Positions 10,648-18,797 of a stretch of 64,000 nt of DNA are shown here, one piece after another. The first letter of the stretch is position 1. Every line of letters starts with the position of its first letter. Below the pieces are notes generated by a model that was not told the DNA's origin, made no database searches, and saw only the letters and a list, made by a program, of their open reading frames with translations. A program made the position numbers and the translations under genes. Source of the DNA: Hymenobacter radiodurans (lineage in GTDB: Bacteria > Bacteroidota > Bacteroidia > Cytophagales > Hymenobacteraceae). The stretch spans positions 4,620,001 through 4,684,000 of the forward strand of contig NZ_CP037922.1 of the NCBI RefSeq assembly GCF_004355185.1, read 5' to 3'.

Positions 10648-10885
10648 AGACGGGGATAAGGATGGGAAAGAAGAGCTGTCGGATAAAAGTACCGGTTTAG
10701 TTTAGGGCTGAGTGTAATGCCATAATTATGTTTTAGTTACTAAATCCTATTTATGAGTTAGTTATGCTTCGCTCACGAGGCAATAACTACCCTTAAAATG
10801 CCAACCCTTTCTACGCTTCATCGTTTGCTATTTCTACCTGATTCGTCAGGCATTACTTTATTCTTTACCCTTACTACTCAACACT

Positions 10886-11338
10886 ATGGCTACCGAAACC
10901 AACAACAGCATCGACACTTTGCAAGAACTGCTGCTCTTTGTAAATGACCGGATTGAGGGCTACAAAAGAGCGGTGGAGGAAACCAAAGACCACGAGCTGC
11001 AAGGCTACTACAAGCAGTTGGTGAGTCAGAGTCAGCAATTCTCGAAAGATTTGAATAGCCACCTGCGCAAGCTGGGCGGCGAGCCCGAAACCGGCACCAC
11101 CATCAAGGGCAAATTCTACCGCGGCTGGATGGACGCCAAAGCACTCATCACGGGCTCCGACGAGAAAGCCATTCTGGGCTCCAATGTGTACGGCGAAGAA
11201 TGGGCCCTCAAAGCCTACCAAGATGCCCTCGACGACAAAACCCTGCCCGCTGCCATCCGTACGGCGGTGGAGCGCCAGTTGCATATTTCCGAAAAGACCT
11301 ACAGAAAGCTCAAGAAGCTAGAGCACAGCCATTCGTAA
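10886..11338 (+). CDS. PA2169-type four-helix-bundle protein (DUF2383)
   Basis: 150 residues, soluble and almost entirely helical. Features: TLQELLLFVNDRIEGYKRAVEE, a GYYKQLVSQSQQFSKDL helix, the conserved loop GGEPETGTTIKGKFYRGWMD and GEEWALKAYQDAL. This is the ferritin-like bundle of the DUF2383 / PA2169 family, often stress-associated. No enzymatic metal centre is evident beyond scattered Glu/His. Monocistronic: a strong terminator follows. Confidence 0.8.
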   Translation: MATETNNSIDTLQELLLFVNDRIEGYKRAVEETKDHELQGYYKQLVSQSQQFSKDLNSHLRKLGGEPETGTTIKGKFYRGWMDAKALITGSDEKAILGSNVYGEEWALKAYQDALDDKTLPAAIRTAVERQLHISEKTYRKLKKLEHSHS

Positions 11339-11367
11339 CTACTTTCATCCTCCCGATCCTGCTTTAC

Positions 11368-11407
11368 AGCGGGAGCCGAACATTTGATTCGGCTCCCGCT
11401 TTTTTTG
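11368..11407 (+). terminator. Rho-independent terminator
   Basis: Stem AGCGGGAGCCGA / TCGGCTCCCGCT with a loop ACATTTGAT and a tail of seven T. It ends the PA2169-type gene and differs from the G6C-type terminators common elsewhere in the window. Confidence 0.92.
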
Positions 11408-11486
11408 AAACGAAATGCTGACCTTGGCCGCCGCAAAGGCCGAGCTTGGCCCGCCCCCTACCTTTTCATTCCGATTTTCCCCTTTT

Positions 11487-13136
11487 ATGGCATTCAAATT
11501 CAACCCGTACACGCCCGCTCCAGAATTTGCCCCCCAGGCCGCGTATTTCTCCATGGAATTTGCCCTGGATCAAGCGCTCAAAACGTACTCCGGTGGCCTC
11601 GGCTTCCTGGCTGGCTCGCACATGCGCTCAGCTTATGAGCTCAAGCAAAACCTCGTTGGTATCGGTATTCTATGGTCGTTCGGCTACTACGACCAAGGTC
11701 GCAACGAGGACCAAACCATGCGCGCCGATTTTCGCCAGAAGCATTACACATTTCTGGAAGACACCGGCCTCGTGTTCCCCATCATCATTCATGATGTAGA
11801 GGTGAAAGTGAAGGCCATGTATTTGGCCCCCGATACCTTCGGCACGGCCCCCATGTTCTTCCTCACCACCGATATTCCGGAGAACGACTTTATCTCGCGC
11901 ACCATTTCCCACCACCTCTACGACGCCGACACGGCCGCCCGCGTGGCCCAGTCTATTCTGCTGGGTGTGGGCGGTGGCAAGTTGCTGGATGAGCTAGGCG
12001 TGAAGGTTGACACTTACCACCTCAACGAAGGCCACGGTCTGCCGCTGGCTTTTTACCTCTACGATAAGCACGGCCGCAAGCTGGAGGAAGTACAGAAGCG
12101 CTTGGTATTCACCACGCACACGCCAGAGCTGGCCGGCAACGAGGAGCACGACATGAAGCTGCTCGCCAAAATGAGCTTTTTTGGTAGTGTGCCAGCCGAC
12201 GAAGTAACTCGCGTGGCCGGCGTTGAAAACGACCGCCTGAACTATACGCTTACGGCCCTGCGCTTCTCGCGCAAAGCCAACGCCGTATCAAAAGTGCACG
12301 GGATTGTGGCCAACCAGATGTGGGGCGAAAATGCGGGTATCTGCCCCATTATCCCCATCACAAACTCCCAGAATGGCACCTATTGGCGCGACAAGCAGCT
12401 TCACGAAGCTTTAGAAGCCAACGATGATACGGCACTGAAAGCCCGCAAGCGTGAGCTGAAAAAGCAGCTATTCGACATAGTAGCCGACCAAACCGGCACC
12501 CTGCTCGACCCCGATGCGCTGACCGTAGTGTGGGCCCGGCGCTTTGCCGGCTACAAGCGCGCCGACCTGATTCTGCGTCGCTTTGAGCGCTTTAAGGAGT
12601 TAGTTTCCAATTCTAATCGGCCGGTACAGGTGATTTGGGCGGGCAAGCCGTATCCGAAAGACTACGGCGCCATCAACCTCTTCAACGATATCATCCGGCA
12701 AACCCGGCCGCTCAAAACCTGCGCGGTGCTTACGGGCTATGAGCTGGGCTTATCAGCGGCCATGAAGAAAGGCTCGGATATCTGGCTGAATACCCCCCGC
12801 TTCCCGCGTGAGGCATCGGGTACTAGCGGCATGACGGCCGCCATGAACGCCAGCGCCAGCCTGAGCATCGCTGACGGCTGGATCCCGGAGTTTGTGCGCC
12901 ACGGCGAAAACGGCTTCCTCATCCCTCACGCCGAACTAAATCTCCCTGAACACGAAAAGGACGACCTCGAAGCCGACAGCCTACTGACGGTATTGGAAAA
13001 CGAGATAGTGCCCCTCTACTACGACCAGCCCGAAAAATTCCTGGACGTAGTAAAAACCGGCATGCGCGAAGTAGAGCCAGAGTTCGAATCGAACCGCATG
13101 GCCACCGAGTACTACGACTTGATGTACAAAGCGTAA
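11487..13136 (+). CDS. glgP: Alpha-glucan family phosphorylase (GT35-type), missing PLP lysine
   Basis: 549 residues from ATG 11487 (an in-frame upstream start at 11415 adds a weak N-terminus). Family features: AAYFSMEFAL, YSGGLGFLAGSH, HLNEGHG, VVWARRFAGYKRADL and PREASGTSGM. The family phosphorolyses alpha-1,4-glucan to glucose-1-phosphate in the cytosol and would feed from the upstream maltodextrin uptake genes. Odd point: the residue after the GTSGM motif, which holds the pyridoxal-phosphate lysine in classical glycogen phosphorylases (GTGNMK), is threonine here (codon ACG). Either this is a distinct subclass or PLP chemistry is lost. Symbol is used for the family only. Confidence 0.83.
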   Translation: MAFKFNPYTPAPEFAPQAAYFSMEFALDQALKTYSGGLGFLAGSHMRSAYELKQNLVGIGILWSFGYYDQGRNEDQTMRADFRQKHYTFLEDTGLVFPIIIHDVEVKVKAMYLAPDTFGTAPMFFLTTDIPENDFISRTISHHLYDADTAARVAQSILLGVGGGKLLDELGVKVDTYHLNEGHGLPLAFYLYDKHGRKLEEVQKRLVFTTHTPELAGNEEHDMKLLAKMSFFGSVPADEVTRVAGVENDRLNYTLTALRFSRKANAVSKVHGIVANQMWGENAGICPIIPITNSQNGTYWRDKQLHEALEANDDTALKARKRELKKQLFDIVADQTGTLLDPDALTVVWARRFAGYKRADLILRRFERFKELVSNSNRPVQVIWAGKPYPKDYGAINLFNDIIRQTRPLKTCAVLTGYELGLSAAMKKGSDIWLNTPRFPREASGTSGMTAAMNASASLSIADGWIPEFVRHGENGFLIPHAELNLPEHEKDDLEADSLLTVLENEIVPLYYDQPEKFLDVVKTGMREVEPEFESNRMATEYYDLMYKA

Positions 13137-13154
13137 TCGGCATTTAATCAAGGC

Positions 13155-13195
13155 ACAAAAAAGCCCCCCAGATACTGTCTAGGGGCTTTTTTGTA
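13155..13195. terminator. Terminator after glucan phosphorylase
   Basis: ACAAAAAAGCCCC pairs with GGGGCTTTTTTGT around a loop that contains the extra CC and AGATACTGTCTA. The left arm has six C, the right arm only four G. Confidence 0.8.
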
Positions 13196-13228
13196 TTTTT
13201 AAACGAATTCACTTACATGAAAGCAACC

Positions 13229-13320
13229 GTCATGCAGAGCAGAGCGAAGCATCTCGCGTGTTTATTGAGAGTAGTAATCTAGAATCAGCACGCGAGATGC
13301 TTCGCTCTGCTCTGCATGAC
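13229..13320. repeat. REP-like palindromic element, perfect 32-bp inverted repeat
   Basis: Left arm 13229-13260 (GTCATGCAGAGCAGAG... to ATCTCGCGTG) is exactly the reverse complement of the right arm 13289-13320, with a 28-base AT-rich spacer. It lies between the convergent glucan phosphorylase terminator and the SGNH esterase. It is too long and lacks a T tail to be a terminator, and it contains no gene. Its shape is that of a REPIN or other dispersed palindromic element. Only one copy occurs in this window. Confidence 0.8.
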
Positions 13321-13347
13321 AAACGATTTTATCTTTCAATCAGCAGT

Positions 13348-13923
13348 TCAGACTAGAAGTGTTTGTAGAACAGCCCACACATTGTTCGCCAGAATTTTAT
13401 GCCCTTCAGCGTTAGGATGCACGCCGTCCGGCAGATTCAGGGCGCGCACGCCGAGCACATTTTGCAGCAAAAACGGCACGAAGGCTACGCTGTTTTTGTC
13501 GGCCAGTGTGCGGAAAGACGCCTTAAATTCAGCGGCATAGCGGCCGTATTGGTGACTACCAAAGGCGCTTAAGTCAAAGGGAAACTCTAGGCCCACCAGT
13601 ACAATCTTGGCCACCGGATACTTGAGTTTGACTTGGTCAATGATTTCCTGCAAATTCTGGGTGGTTTCGCGAACCGGAATGCCACGCAGGCCATCGTTTG
13701 CGCCCAACGCCAACACAAATACCTCGACAGGCTGCCGGGCCAATACACTGGCTACGCGGTGCCGGCCGCCGGCCGTGGTATCGCCGCTTATACCATAGTT
13801 TAGGGCTTTATAAGGCAGCTTCAATGCATCGATGCGCTGCTGAATGAGGGCTGGAAAAGCTTCGTTGGCTCGTAGTTGGTAGCCAGCCGTGAGGCTATCA
13901 CCGAAGAAGATAATGTTCTGCAT
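13348..13923 (-). CDS. SGNH/GDSL hydrolase, arylesterase/lysophospholipase type
   Basis: 191 residues, cytosolic by sequence (no signal peptide). Block I FFGDSLTAGY holds the nucleophile Ser (about 9), block II gives the oxyanion Gly, block III GANDGLRG the Asn, and block V DGVHPNAEGH the Asp/His pair. This matches TesA-like arylesterases, which usually carry a signal peptide. Transcribed toward the palindromic element at 13229-13320. Confidence 0.88.
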   Translation of the reverse strand: MQNIIFFGDSLTAGYQLRANEAFPALIQQRIDALKLPYKALNYGISGDTTAGGRHRVASVLARQPVEVFVLALGANDGLRGIPVRETTQNLQEIIDQVKLKYPVAKIVLVGLEFPFDLSAFGSHQYGRYAAEFKASFRTLADKNSVAFVPFLLQNVLGVRALNLPDGVHPNAEGHKILANNVWAVLQTLLV

Positions 13924-13998
13924 ACAAGCGGGTTAAGCCATACGGTAAGTTTTATCCTCTGCGTTATTGCCACTGCGCGCTAGTGGCTGGGGGCTTTT

Positions 13999-14610
13999 TT
14001 AAAGCTTGGCAAAGTGCGACGATACCAGGCGCAGCCCCGAATCGGTGCATAGCCCCCGCATATAGTAGAAGAACCCGCTCCGCATCACTTCGGCGCGGCT
14101 GTATTGGTCGGGGGGGAAAAGGTCATGGTTTAAAGCCATATTCAGCATCTCCATTAATATCTTGGTTACCAGCCCAATATCAATATCGTGCCGCAGCTGC
14201 TGATGAAGTACTCCTTCCTGTATAAGGTCTCGGATCATCAGAAAGCCGTAGTTTTTTAAATGGTCCTGCATCATATTCCAGGCTTTGGGATGCAGATGCT
14301 GAATCTCGAGCAAGGAATTGCCCGTCACCTTACTGATCTCATTATAGCCGTGCGTACACACTGCCAATAGACGCTCGATGGGCGTCGAGAAATTAGCGAA
14401 CAATTCCTGGTGCTCTTGCTTTTGCCGCTCCAAATCGTAGGCCATGGCTTGCACAACTAAGTCGTTCTTGTCGCGAAACATGCCATAAAAAGTAGCTGGG
14501 GCTACGTGCAGGGCTTCTATTAGCTCGCTTTCCGATAATCGATTGACGCCGTAGCGAGCAAAGACTAGCTGAGCTTCTTTCAGCAGGTTACTCTTAAAAG
14601 TTTGTAACAT
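13999..14610 (-). CDS. TetR/AcrR family transcriptional regulator
   Basis: About 203 residues from ATG 14610 (a longer frame begins at 14661). The N-terminal helix-turn-helix region reads KEAQLVFARYGVNRLSESELIEALHVAPATFYGMFRDKNDLV, the standard TetR DNA-binding signature, followed by an all-helical ligand domain. It is downstream of the carotenoid genes on the same strand (76 bp after cruF), so it may be their local regulator, but the spacing could also hold its own promoter. Confidence 0.85.
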   Translation of the reverse strand: MLQTFKSNLLKEAQLVFARYGVNRLSESELIEALHVAPATFYGMFRDKNDLVVQAMAYDLERQKQEHQELFANFSTPIERLLAVCTHGYNEISKVTGNSLLEIQHLHPKAWNMMQDHLKNYGFLMIRDLIQEGVLHQQLRHDIDIGLVTKILMEMLNMALNHDLFPPDQYSRAEVMRSGFFYYMRGLCTDSGLRLVSSHFAKL

Positions 14611-14685
14611 ACTATAGCTACAGGAAAAGCGCGCCAAGTGCTTGCCTTCCTCAGTTAACAAGATGATTTCTAACTTTTTATCCTT

Positions 14686-15450
14686 CTATTTCACCAGCCC
14701 TAATCCGAAGAAGAATAGCAATTGCAATAGGTACACAAAGGGCACTAGTGCATTACGTTTGGTGAACTCTGTGCGGTTGAAATAAATTTGTAAAATAAAC
14801 GAAATGATAAACCAGCCCTTGAAATTGAGTAGCGGAATCAGGTCGTATTGCCATTGCCAGAAATCCAGCGGGCCGGCCATGGGCTCGATACAGGCATCGA
14901 GGCCCACCATGAGCAGGGCCGCAACTACCGCCCGCCCAATACTGGGCAGGGGGAGGTAACGGGCCAGTATACCCGTGCAATAGGTTAGTATCCACCAGTT
15001 TACCCCAATCAGCAGCGGCACACCTAACACCTTTATACCCAGCGTATCGCCGTAGGTATACTGCCCAAATATGTAGCCCGTATTGATGCCCACTACTTCA
15101 ATAAAGAAGCCGGTCACCATTACCACCAGACTAAACCAAATGAATGTGGGGCTATGGTCGGAGTGAAAAGCCAGCAGCAATGCCGCCGTCAGCAGCAGAT
15201 TGAGAGGCGTGAATTGCAGGAAGAAGCTGGGATCTTGGGAAAGCGCCAAGCCCAGAAAGCCCGTAACGTGAAACAGGAGCAGAATGCCCTGGGCTATGCG
15301 CAAACGACGTTGCCCCGGATCGGTGCCCGTAGGCGGCGCGATGGGCAAGCTTTGCGTGGATTCGGAAAAAGACACAGAGGAGAAAATTAGCAATTGAAAC
15401 CTAATAGCGGCAATTGGCAGACATAGGTTGTTTATCAGAGGCAGAAACAA
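14686..15450 (-). CDS. cruF: Carotenoid biosynthesis protein, CruF-like (carotenoid 1,2-hydratase)
   Basis: Up to 254 residues; the true start is probably within the first 25 codons. Multi-pass membrane protein of the CruF / DUF422 family, recognised by GINTGYIFGQYTYGD, the helix GVNWWILTYCTGI, and the catalytic-type MVGLDACIEPMA with an acidic pair, followed by DFWQW. The family adds water across the terminal double bond of acyclic carotenoid ends, a step toward myxol- and saproxanthin-type pigments. It lies 25 bp after the desaturase gene and is almost surely co-transcribed with it. Confidence 0.82.
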   Translation of the reverse strand: MFLPLINNLCLPIAAIRFQLLIFSSVSFSESTQSLPIAPPTGTDPGQRRLRIAQGILLLFHVTGFLGLALSQDPSFFLQFTPLNLLLTAALLLAFHSDHSPTFIWFSLVVMVTGFFIEVVGINTGYIFGQYTYGDTLGIKVLGVPLLIGVNWWILTYCTGILARYLPLPSIGRAVVAALLMVGLDACIEPMAGPLDFWQWQYDLIPLLNFKGWFIISFILQIYFNRTEFTKRNALVPFVYLLQLLFFFGLGLVK

Positions 15451-15475
15451 CGTGTGCTGCCTTAAATCATTTTCC

Positions 15476-16987
15476 TTAGCCTTTGATTAACTCAGCTGCT
15501 ATTTTGGCCGAGAGCAAACAAAGCGGGATGCCACCGCCGGGGTGCACGCTGCCGCCACAAAAGTACAAGCCCTCAAGTTGGCGTGAAAAGTTAGGATGCC
15601 GCAGAAATGCGGCCAGCGCATTATTGGAGCTGCTGCCGTACAAAGCGCCCCCAAAAGACGACGTGCGTTCCTCAATCCCCCGCGGATCCCAGACCCGCTC
15701 GGCCCGAATGAGGGATTCTACGGCTACGCCTAAGGTGCGGGTTAGTTTGTCGAGCACGGCGCGGCGGGTTTGGGCAATTAGCGCATCCCAATCCTGGCCT
15801 TGATGGTGCGGTACATTCACCATTACAAACCAGTTTTCGTGGCCCGCAGGCGCGTCTGCGGGCGTTTTTTTGGATGTCACATTCACGTACACCGTCGGGT
15901 CGTTGCTGACGGTTTTTTGCTCGAAAATGGCCTTGAATTCCTGCTGATAATCCTGGGAGAAAAAGATGTTGTGCAGGTCCAATTCGGCAAAGTCGTGGGC
16001 TATTCCCCAATAAAAAATAAGCGCGGAAGAAGAGCGGGGCTGGCTCAGGGTGCGCTCGGGCGCGGGCTGCTTCGGTAACAGCCGACGGTAGGTCGGCACC
16101 ACATCCATATTGCTGACTACCAAGCCAAAATCGTACACGTCTTGGGGCGTGCGTACGCCGGTCACGCGGCCCTTGGCAGTCAGAATTTCTTCGACGGGCT
16201 CGTTGTAGCGGAACTCCACTCCCAGTTCCTCGGCCAGACCGACAAGGCTTCGGGCAATGCTATAAATGCCCCCCACGGGATAAAAAGCGCCAATACCGTG
16301 CTCCAAATGCGGAATCAGACTGAGTGTGGCGGGCGCCTGATACGGATCAGAGCCGTTGTAGGTGGCAAAGCGGTCGAAAAGCTGCACTAAGCGCGGGTCG
16401 TTGAATGCCTTGGCGTGGCGCTGGTGCATGGTGCCCGTAAGGCCCAGCCCCGGTAGCGCCGCCACCGCCCGCAGCACGTCGGGGCTAAGATACGTAGCAG
16501 CTTTGTGCAATGATTTATGCAGAAACGTGCTTTCGGTGGCCTCATAAGCGGAGGCGCTGCGACGCAGAAAGCTTAGCACGTCGGCGGCGGGCACGCTTAG
16601 CTTTTCCTCTATTTCAGCGGCAAACTTCTCTTCGTCGGCCCAGGCTTTCAGGCGCGTGCCGTCGGCGAAAAAGTAATGCGTTATCGGGTCGAGGCGCTCG
16701 TAGCGAAAGTGGTCCTGCGGGTCGCGGCCAGCCAGCCGAAACAAGTCGTCGACCAACTGCGGCAAGGTGAACAGCGACGGGCCGGCATCGAAGCGGTATC
16801 CGCCAGGCAGCTCAAACTGATACATCTTGCCCCCAAACGACTCTTGCGCCTCAAATACCGTAACGGCGTGCCCCTTGAGCGCCAGCCGCACGGCCGTAGC
16901 AATACCAGCAATACCGGCCCCAATGATGGCAGCGGGTTGCTTAAGAGAAGATGCGGATGTACGCTTTTTGGTGCTGGTTTGCTTCAC
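15476..16987 (-). CDS. Phytoene desaturase-family oxidoreductase, probably CrtD-type
   Basis: 503 residues. N-terminal FAD-binding Rossmann motif GAGIAGIATAVRLALKGHAVTVFEA (about 22-46), the substrate-domain segment SFGGKMYQFELPGGYRFDAGPSLF, and the C-terminal CrtI signature YFCGGSVHPGGGIPLCLLSAK. General family: carotenoid desaturases/isomerases at the inner membrane. Because it is paired with cruF, I infer 1-hydroxycarotenoid 3,4-desaturase (CrtD) rather than phytoene desaturase proper. No phytoene synthase or cyclase is in the window, so the rest of the pathway lies elsewhere. Confidence 0.85.
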   Translation of the reverse strand: MKQTSTKKRTSASSLKQPAAIIGAGIAGIATAVRLALKGHAVTVFEAQESFGGKMYQFELPGGYRFDAGPSLFTLPQLVDDLFRLAGRDPQDHFRYERLDPITHYFFADGTRLKAWADEEKFAAEIEEKLSVPAADVLSFLRRSASAYEATESTFLHKSLHKAATYLSPDVLRAVAALPGLGLTGTMHQRHAKAFNDPRLVQLFDRFATYNGSDPYQAPATLSLIPHLEHGIGAFYPVGGIYSIARSLVGLAEELGVEFRYNEPVEEILTAKGRVTGVRTPQDVYDFGLVVSNMDVVPTYRRLLPKQPAPERTLSQPRSSSALIFYWGIAHDFAELDLHNIFFSQDYQQEFKAIFEQKTVSNDPTVYVNVTSKKTPADAPAGHENWFVMVNVPHHQGQDWDALIAQTRRAVLDKLTRTLGVAVESLIRAERVWDPRGIEERTSSFGGALYGSSSNNALAAFLRHPNFSRQLEGLYFCGGSVHPGGGIPLCLLSAKIAAELIKG

Positions 16988-17031
16988 GCCAAGTGGGTGT
17001 GTACGGAGCCCTAGGGGCCTAAAAATAGCTA

Positions 17032-17076
17032 TTCAGCAGCATGATTCCCCTTACATCGGCGGGGCACGCTGCTGAA
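17032..17076. other. Hairpin upstream of the carotenoid operon
   Basis: TTCAGCAGC pairs with GCTGCTGAA, extended by CCCC/GGGG after a small internal loop. It lies 45-90 bases before the desaturase start on the minus strand. No T tail. It could be a leader structure or a chance palindrome. Confidence 0.35.
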
Positions 17077-17201
17077 CTCTACCACCACTACACCACAATT
17101 GTTAGTGAGCAGGATGAAATACACCTACTTAAACTTCACACTACTGCCTTTGGGTTCATCAAAGTGTACCAATAAGGCACAAAGACGGTCGGGGGGCTTT
17201 T

Positions 17202-17627
17202 TTACACCTCAACAGCATTTTTCGGCTGGGAAGCGGGCCGGGCGTTCTGACCTTCGCCGTACACCGTAGCCGAACCGAAACTATAAAAAGCCTCCCAGTC
17301 GACGCCCTGTGAGTCCGTAATCCAGCTTTTCTCCGATTTGGCGTAGCAGCAGGTGCACTTGCCTTCCTCGCGGATAGCAGACTTGGCATTTTTGAGGCGG
17401 CCATATACTTCGGCTAGCTCCTCAGGGCTCTCGGCTTGAATGCCAAGGTGCTCAATGCCAGCATTTTCGGGGTGAAGCGAAATAGCGAAGTTGATGCGTG
17501 GATCTTCGAGCATCCACTTGGCGTAATCGTCCTTCAAGACGGTGGGCGCCGTGCCGAAAAGTGCTGTGTAGAAGGCTACCGATTCAGTGAGGTCTTTGAT
17601 GCGGACGTTGACGTGGAAGCGTTTCAT
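17202..17627 (-). CDS. ArsI/CadI family glyoxalase-like protein (second copy)
   Basis: 141 residues, VOC (glyoxalase) fold: MKRFHVNVRIKDLTESVAFYTALFG, then IEHLGIQAES, and the metal/arsenic site CTCCYAKSEKSW, followed by DSQGVDWEAFYSFG. The vicinal cysteines and following Tyr-Ala match ArsI, the C-As bond lyase that demethylates trivalent organoarsenicals, and CadI. It is the last gene of the arsenic operon, 73 bp after the sigma factor, and is shorter and lacks the Cys-rich tail of the first copy. Confidence 0.8.
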   Translation of the reverse strand: MKRFHVNVRIKDLTESVAFYTALFGTAPTVLKDDYAKWMLEDPRINFAISLHPENAGIEHLGIQAESPEELAEVYGRLKNAKSAIREEGKCTCCYAKSEKSWITDSQGVDWEAFYSFGSATVYGEGQNARPASQPKNAVEV

Positions 17628-17700
17628 GGTCGGTTTATGTGGGATTAGAAATTAAATTCCCAGTCATGACGACCAGCCTCACCAAAAGACGCAGACTTTT

Positions 17701-18276
17701 TTACTTTTTTTCTAACGTCTGTTTGTAGGTCTGCAAGGAGCCACAATCACTTCGAATGGCGAAGCCCAGCAAGTGCCCCTGCGCATCCGTTTCAAGCAAG
17801 CAGCACTCAGTGAACACGTCGCGCAGCATTTCCCGCCCCCGCTGAATCCGCGACTTGGTGGCCGACAAGCCCAAGCCCAGTTGCTGGGCAATATCCTGCT
17901 GCTTCATGCCTTCCACATCCGCTAGGCGCAGGGGCTCAGCATAAGTGGGCGGCAGCAATTGAATCATGGGCAGAATATACTCGGAAGCTTCCTGATAAGC
18001 TTCGCTTTCAGATTCAGCTTCCACATCAAGGCCTTCATCCAGCGGCCGTAGTCGACGGTTTTTGCGCGCGGCATCCACAATGGCATTCTGGGTAATCTGG
18101 AACAGCCATGAGCGAACATTAGCCACGCCGGAGCGCGCCTGACAGAATCCGTACACTTTCAGTAAAACATCCTGCAATAAATCAGCGGCTTGCGCCTCGT
18201 CGGGCACGCGTTTGCGGATGTAGTTGCGGAGCGCATCCTTGTGCTCCAGCCAAAGGTTAGGTACGTCGCAATGCAT
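17701..18276 (-). CDS. ECF sigma factor, SigZ-like, inside the arsenic operon
   Basis: 191 residues. Sigma region 2 is seen in LRNYIRKRVPDEAQAADLLQDVLLKVY and the RSWLFQITQNAIVDAAR segment; region 4 in LPPTYAEPLRLADVEGMKQQDIAQQLGLGLSATKSRIQRGREML. After region 4 comes an unusual tail with cysteines (FTECCLLE and RSDCGS), reminiscent of SigZ proteins. It follows arsC by 75 bp on the same strand and precedes the second arsI. No anti-sigma gene is present, so the cysteine tail may itself sense thiol-reactive metalloids; that is inference. It could redirect RNA polymerase to arsenic-stress genes. Confidence 0.85.
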   Translation of the reverse strand: MHCDVPNLWLEHKDALRNYIRKRVPDEAQAADLLQDVLLKVYGFCQARSGVANVRSWLFQITQNAIVDAARKNRRLRPLDEGLDVEAESESEAYQEASEYILPMIQLLPPTYAEPLRLADVEGMKQQDIAQQLGLGLSATKSRIQRGREMLRDVFTECCLLETDAQGHLLGFAIRSDCGSLQTYKQTLEKK

Positions 18277-18351
18277 GGGACGGCGATGAAAGAAGACTCC
18301 AGCAACCCAGTTCTATTCGGGTCACCCCGGAAATCTAATTGATAGCTAGAA

Positions 18352-18777
18352 TTAACGAAAATATTGGCGCATGAATGCTTGAGCATACGTTTTCACCTGC
18401 TCGCGCACGGCCCGAAACTGGTCCAAAATTTTGTCGGGGGTACCGGTGGCTTTGGCCGGATCGGGGAAGTTGTGGTGCAGCATGGTGGCCGAGGATGGAA
18501 ATACCGGGCAGGCCTCGCGGGCGTTGTCGCAGACAGTAATCACGTAGTCGAAGGGCACGGCCGCATACTCGTCCACGTGGTTGCTGGTATGGTGCGATAT
18601 ATCCACTCCATCTTCCCGCATTACCTCAATGGCTTTCGGATTGACACCGTGGGTTTCGATGCCCGCACTGTACACGTTGGCTTGGTCGCCCAGATACTTG
18701 GCTAAGTAGCCGTGCATGAGCTGACTACGGCAGGAGTTACCGGTGCAGAGTACCAGCACGTTTTTCTTATCAGACAT
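18352..18777 (-). CDS. arsC: Arsenate reductase, low-molecular-weight phosphatase type
   Basis: 141 residues with the LMW-PTP P-loop CTGNSCRS (Cys about 11) at the N-terminus, the conserved DYVITVCDNARE with its second Cys, and CPVFP supplying the third. These three cysteines match the thioredoxin-coupled ArsC of the Staphylococcus pI258 type, which reduces As(V) to As(III) for export by the adjacent Acr3. 20 bp separates it from acr3. Confidence 0.93.
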   Translation of the reverse strand: MSDKKNVLVLCTGNSCRSQLMHGYLAKYLGDQANVYSAGIETHGVNPKAIEVMREDGVDISHHTSNHVDEYAAVPFDYVITVCDNAREACPVFPSSATMLHHNFPDPAKATGTPDKILDQFRAVREQVKTYAQAFMRQYFR

Positions 18778-18797
18778 ACAAGGGAGTATATTGGAAA

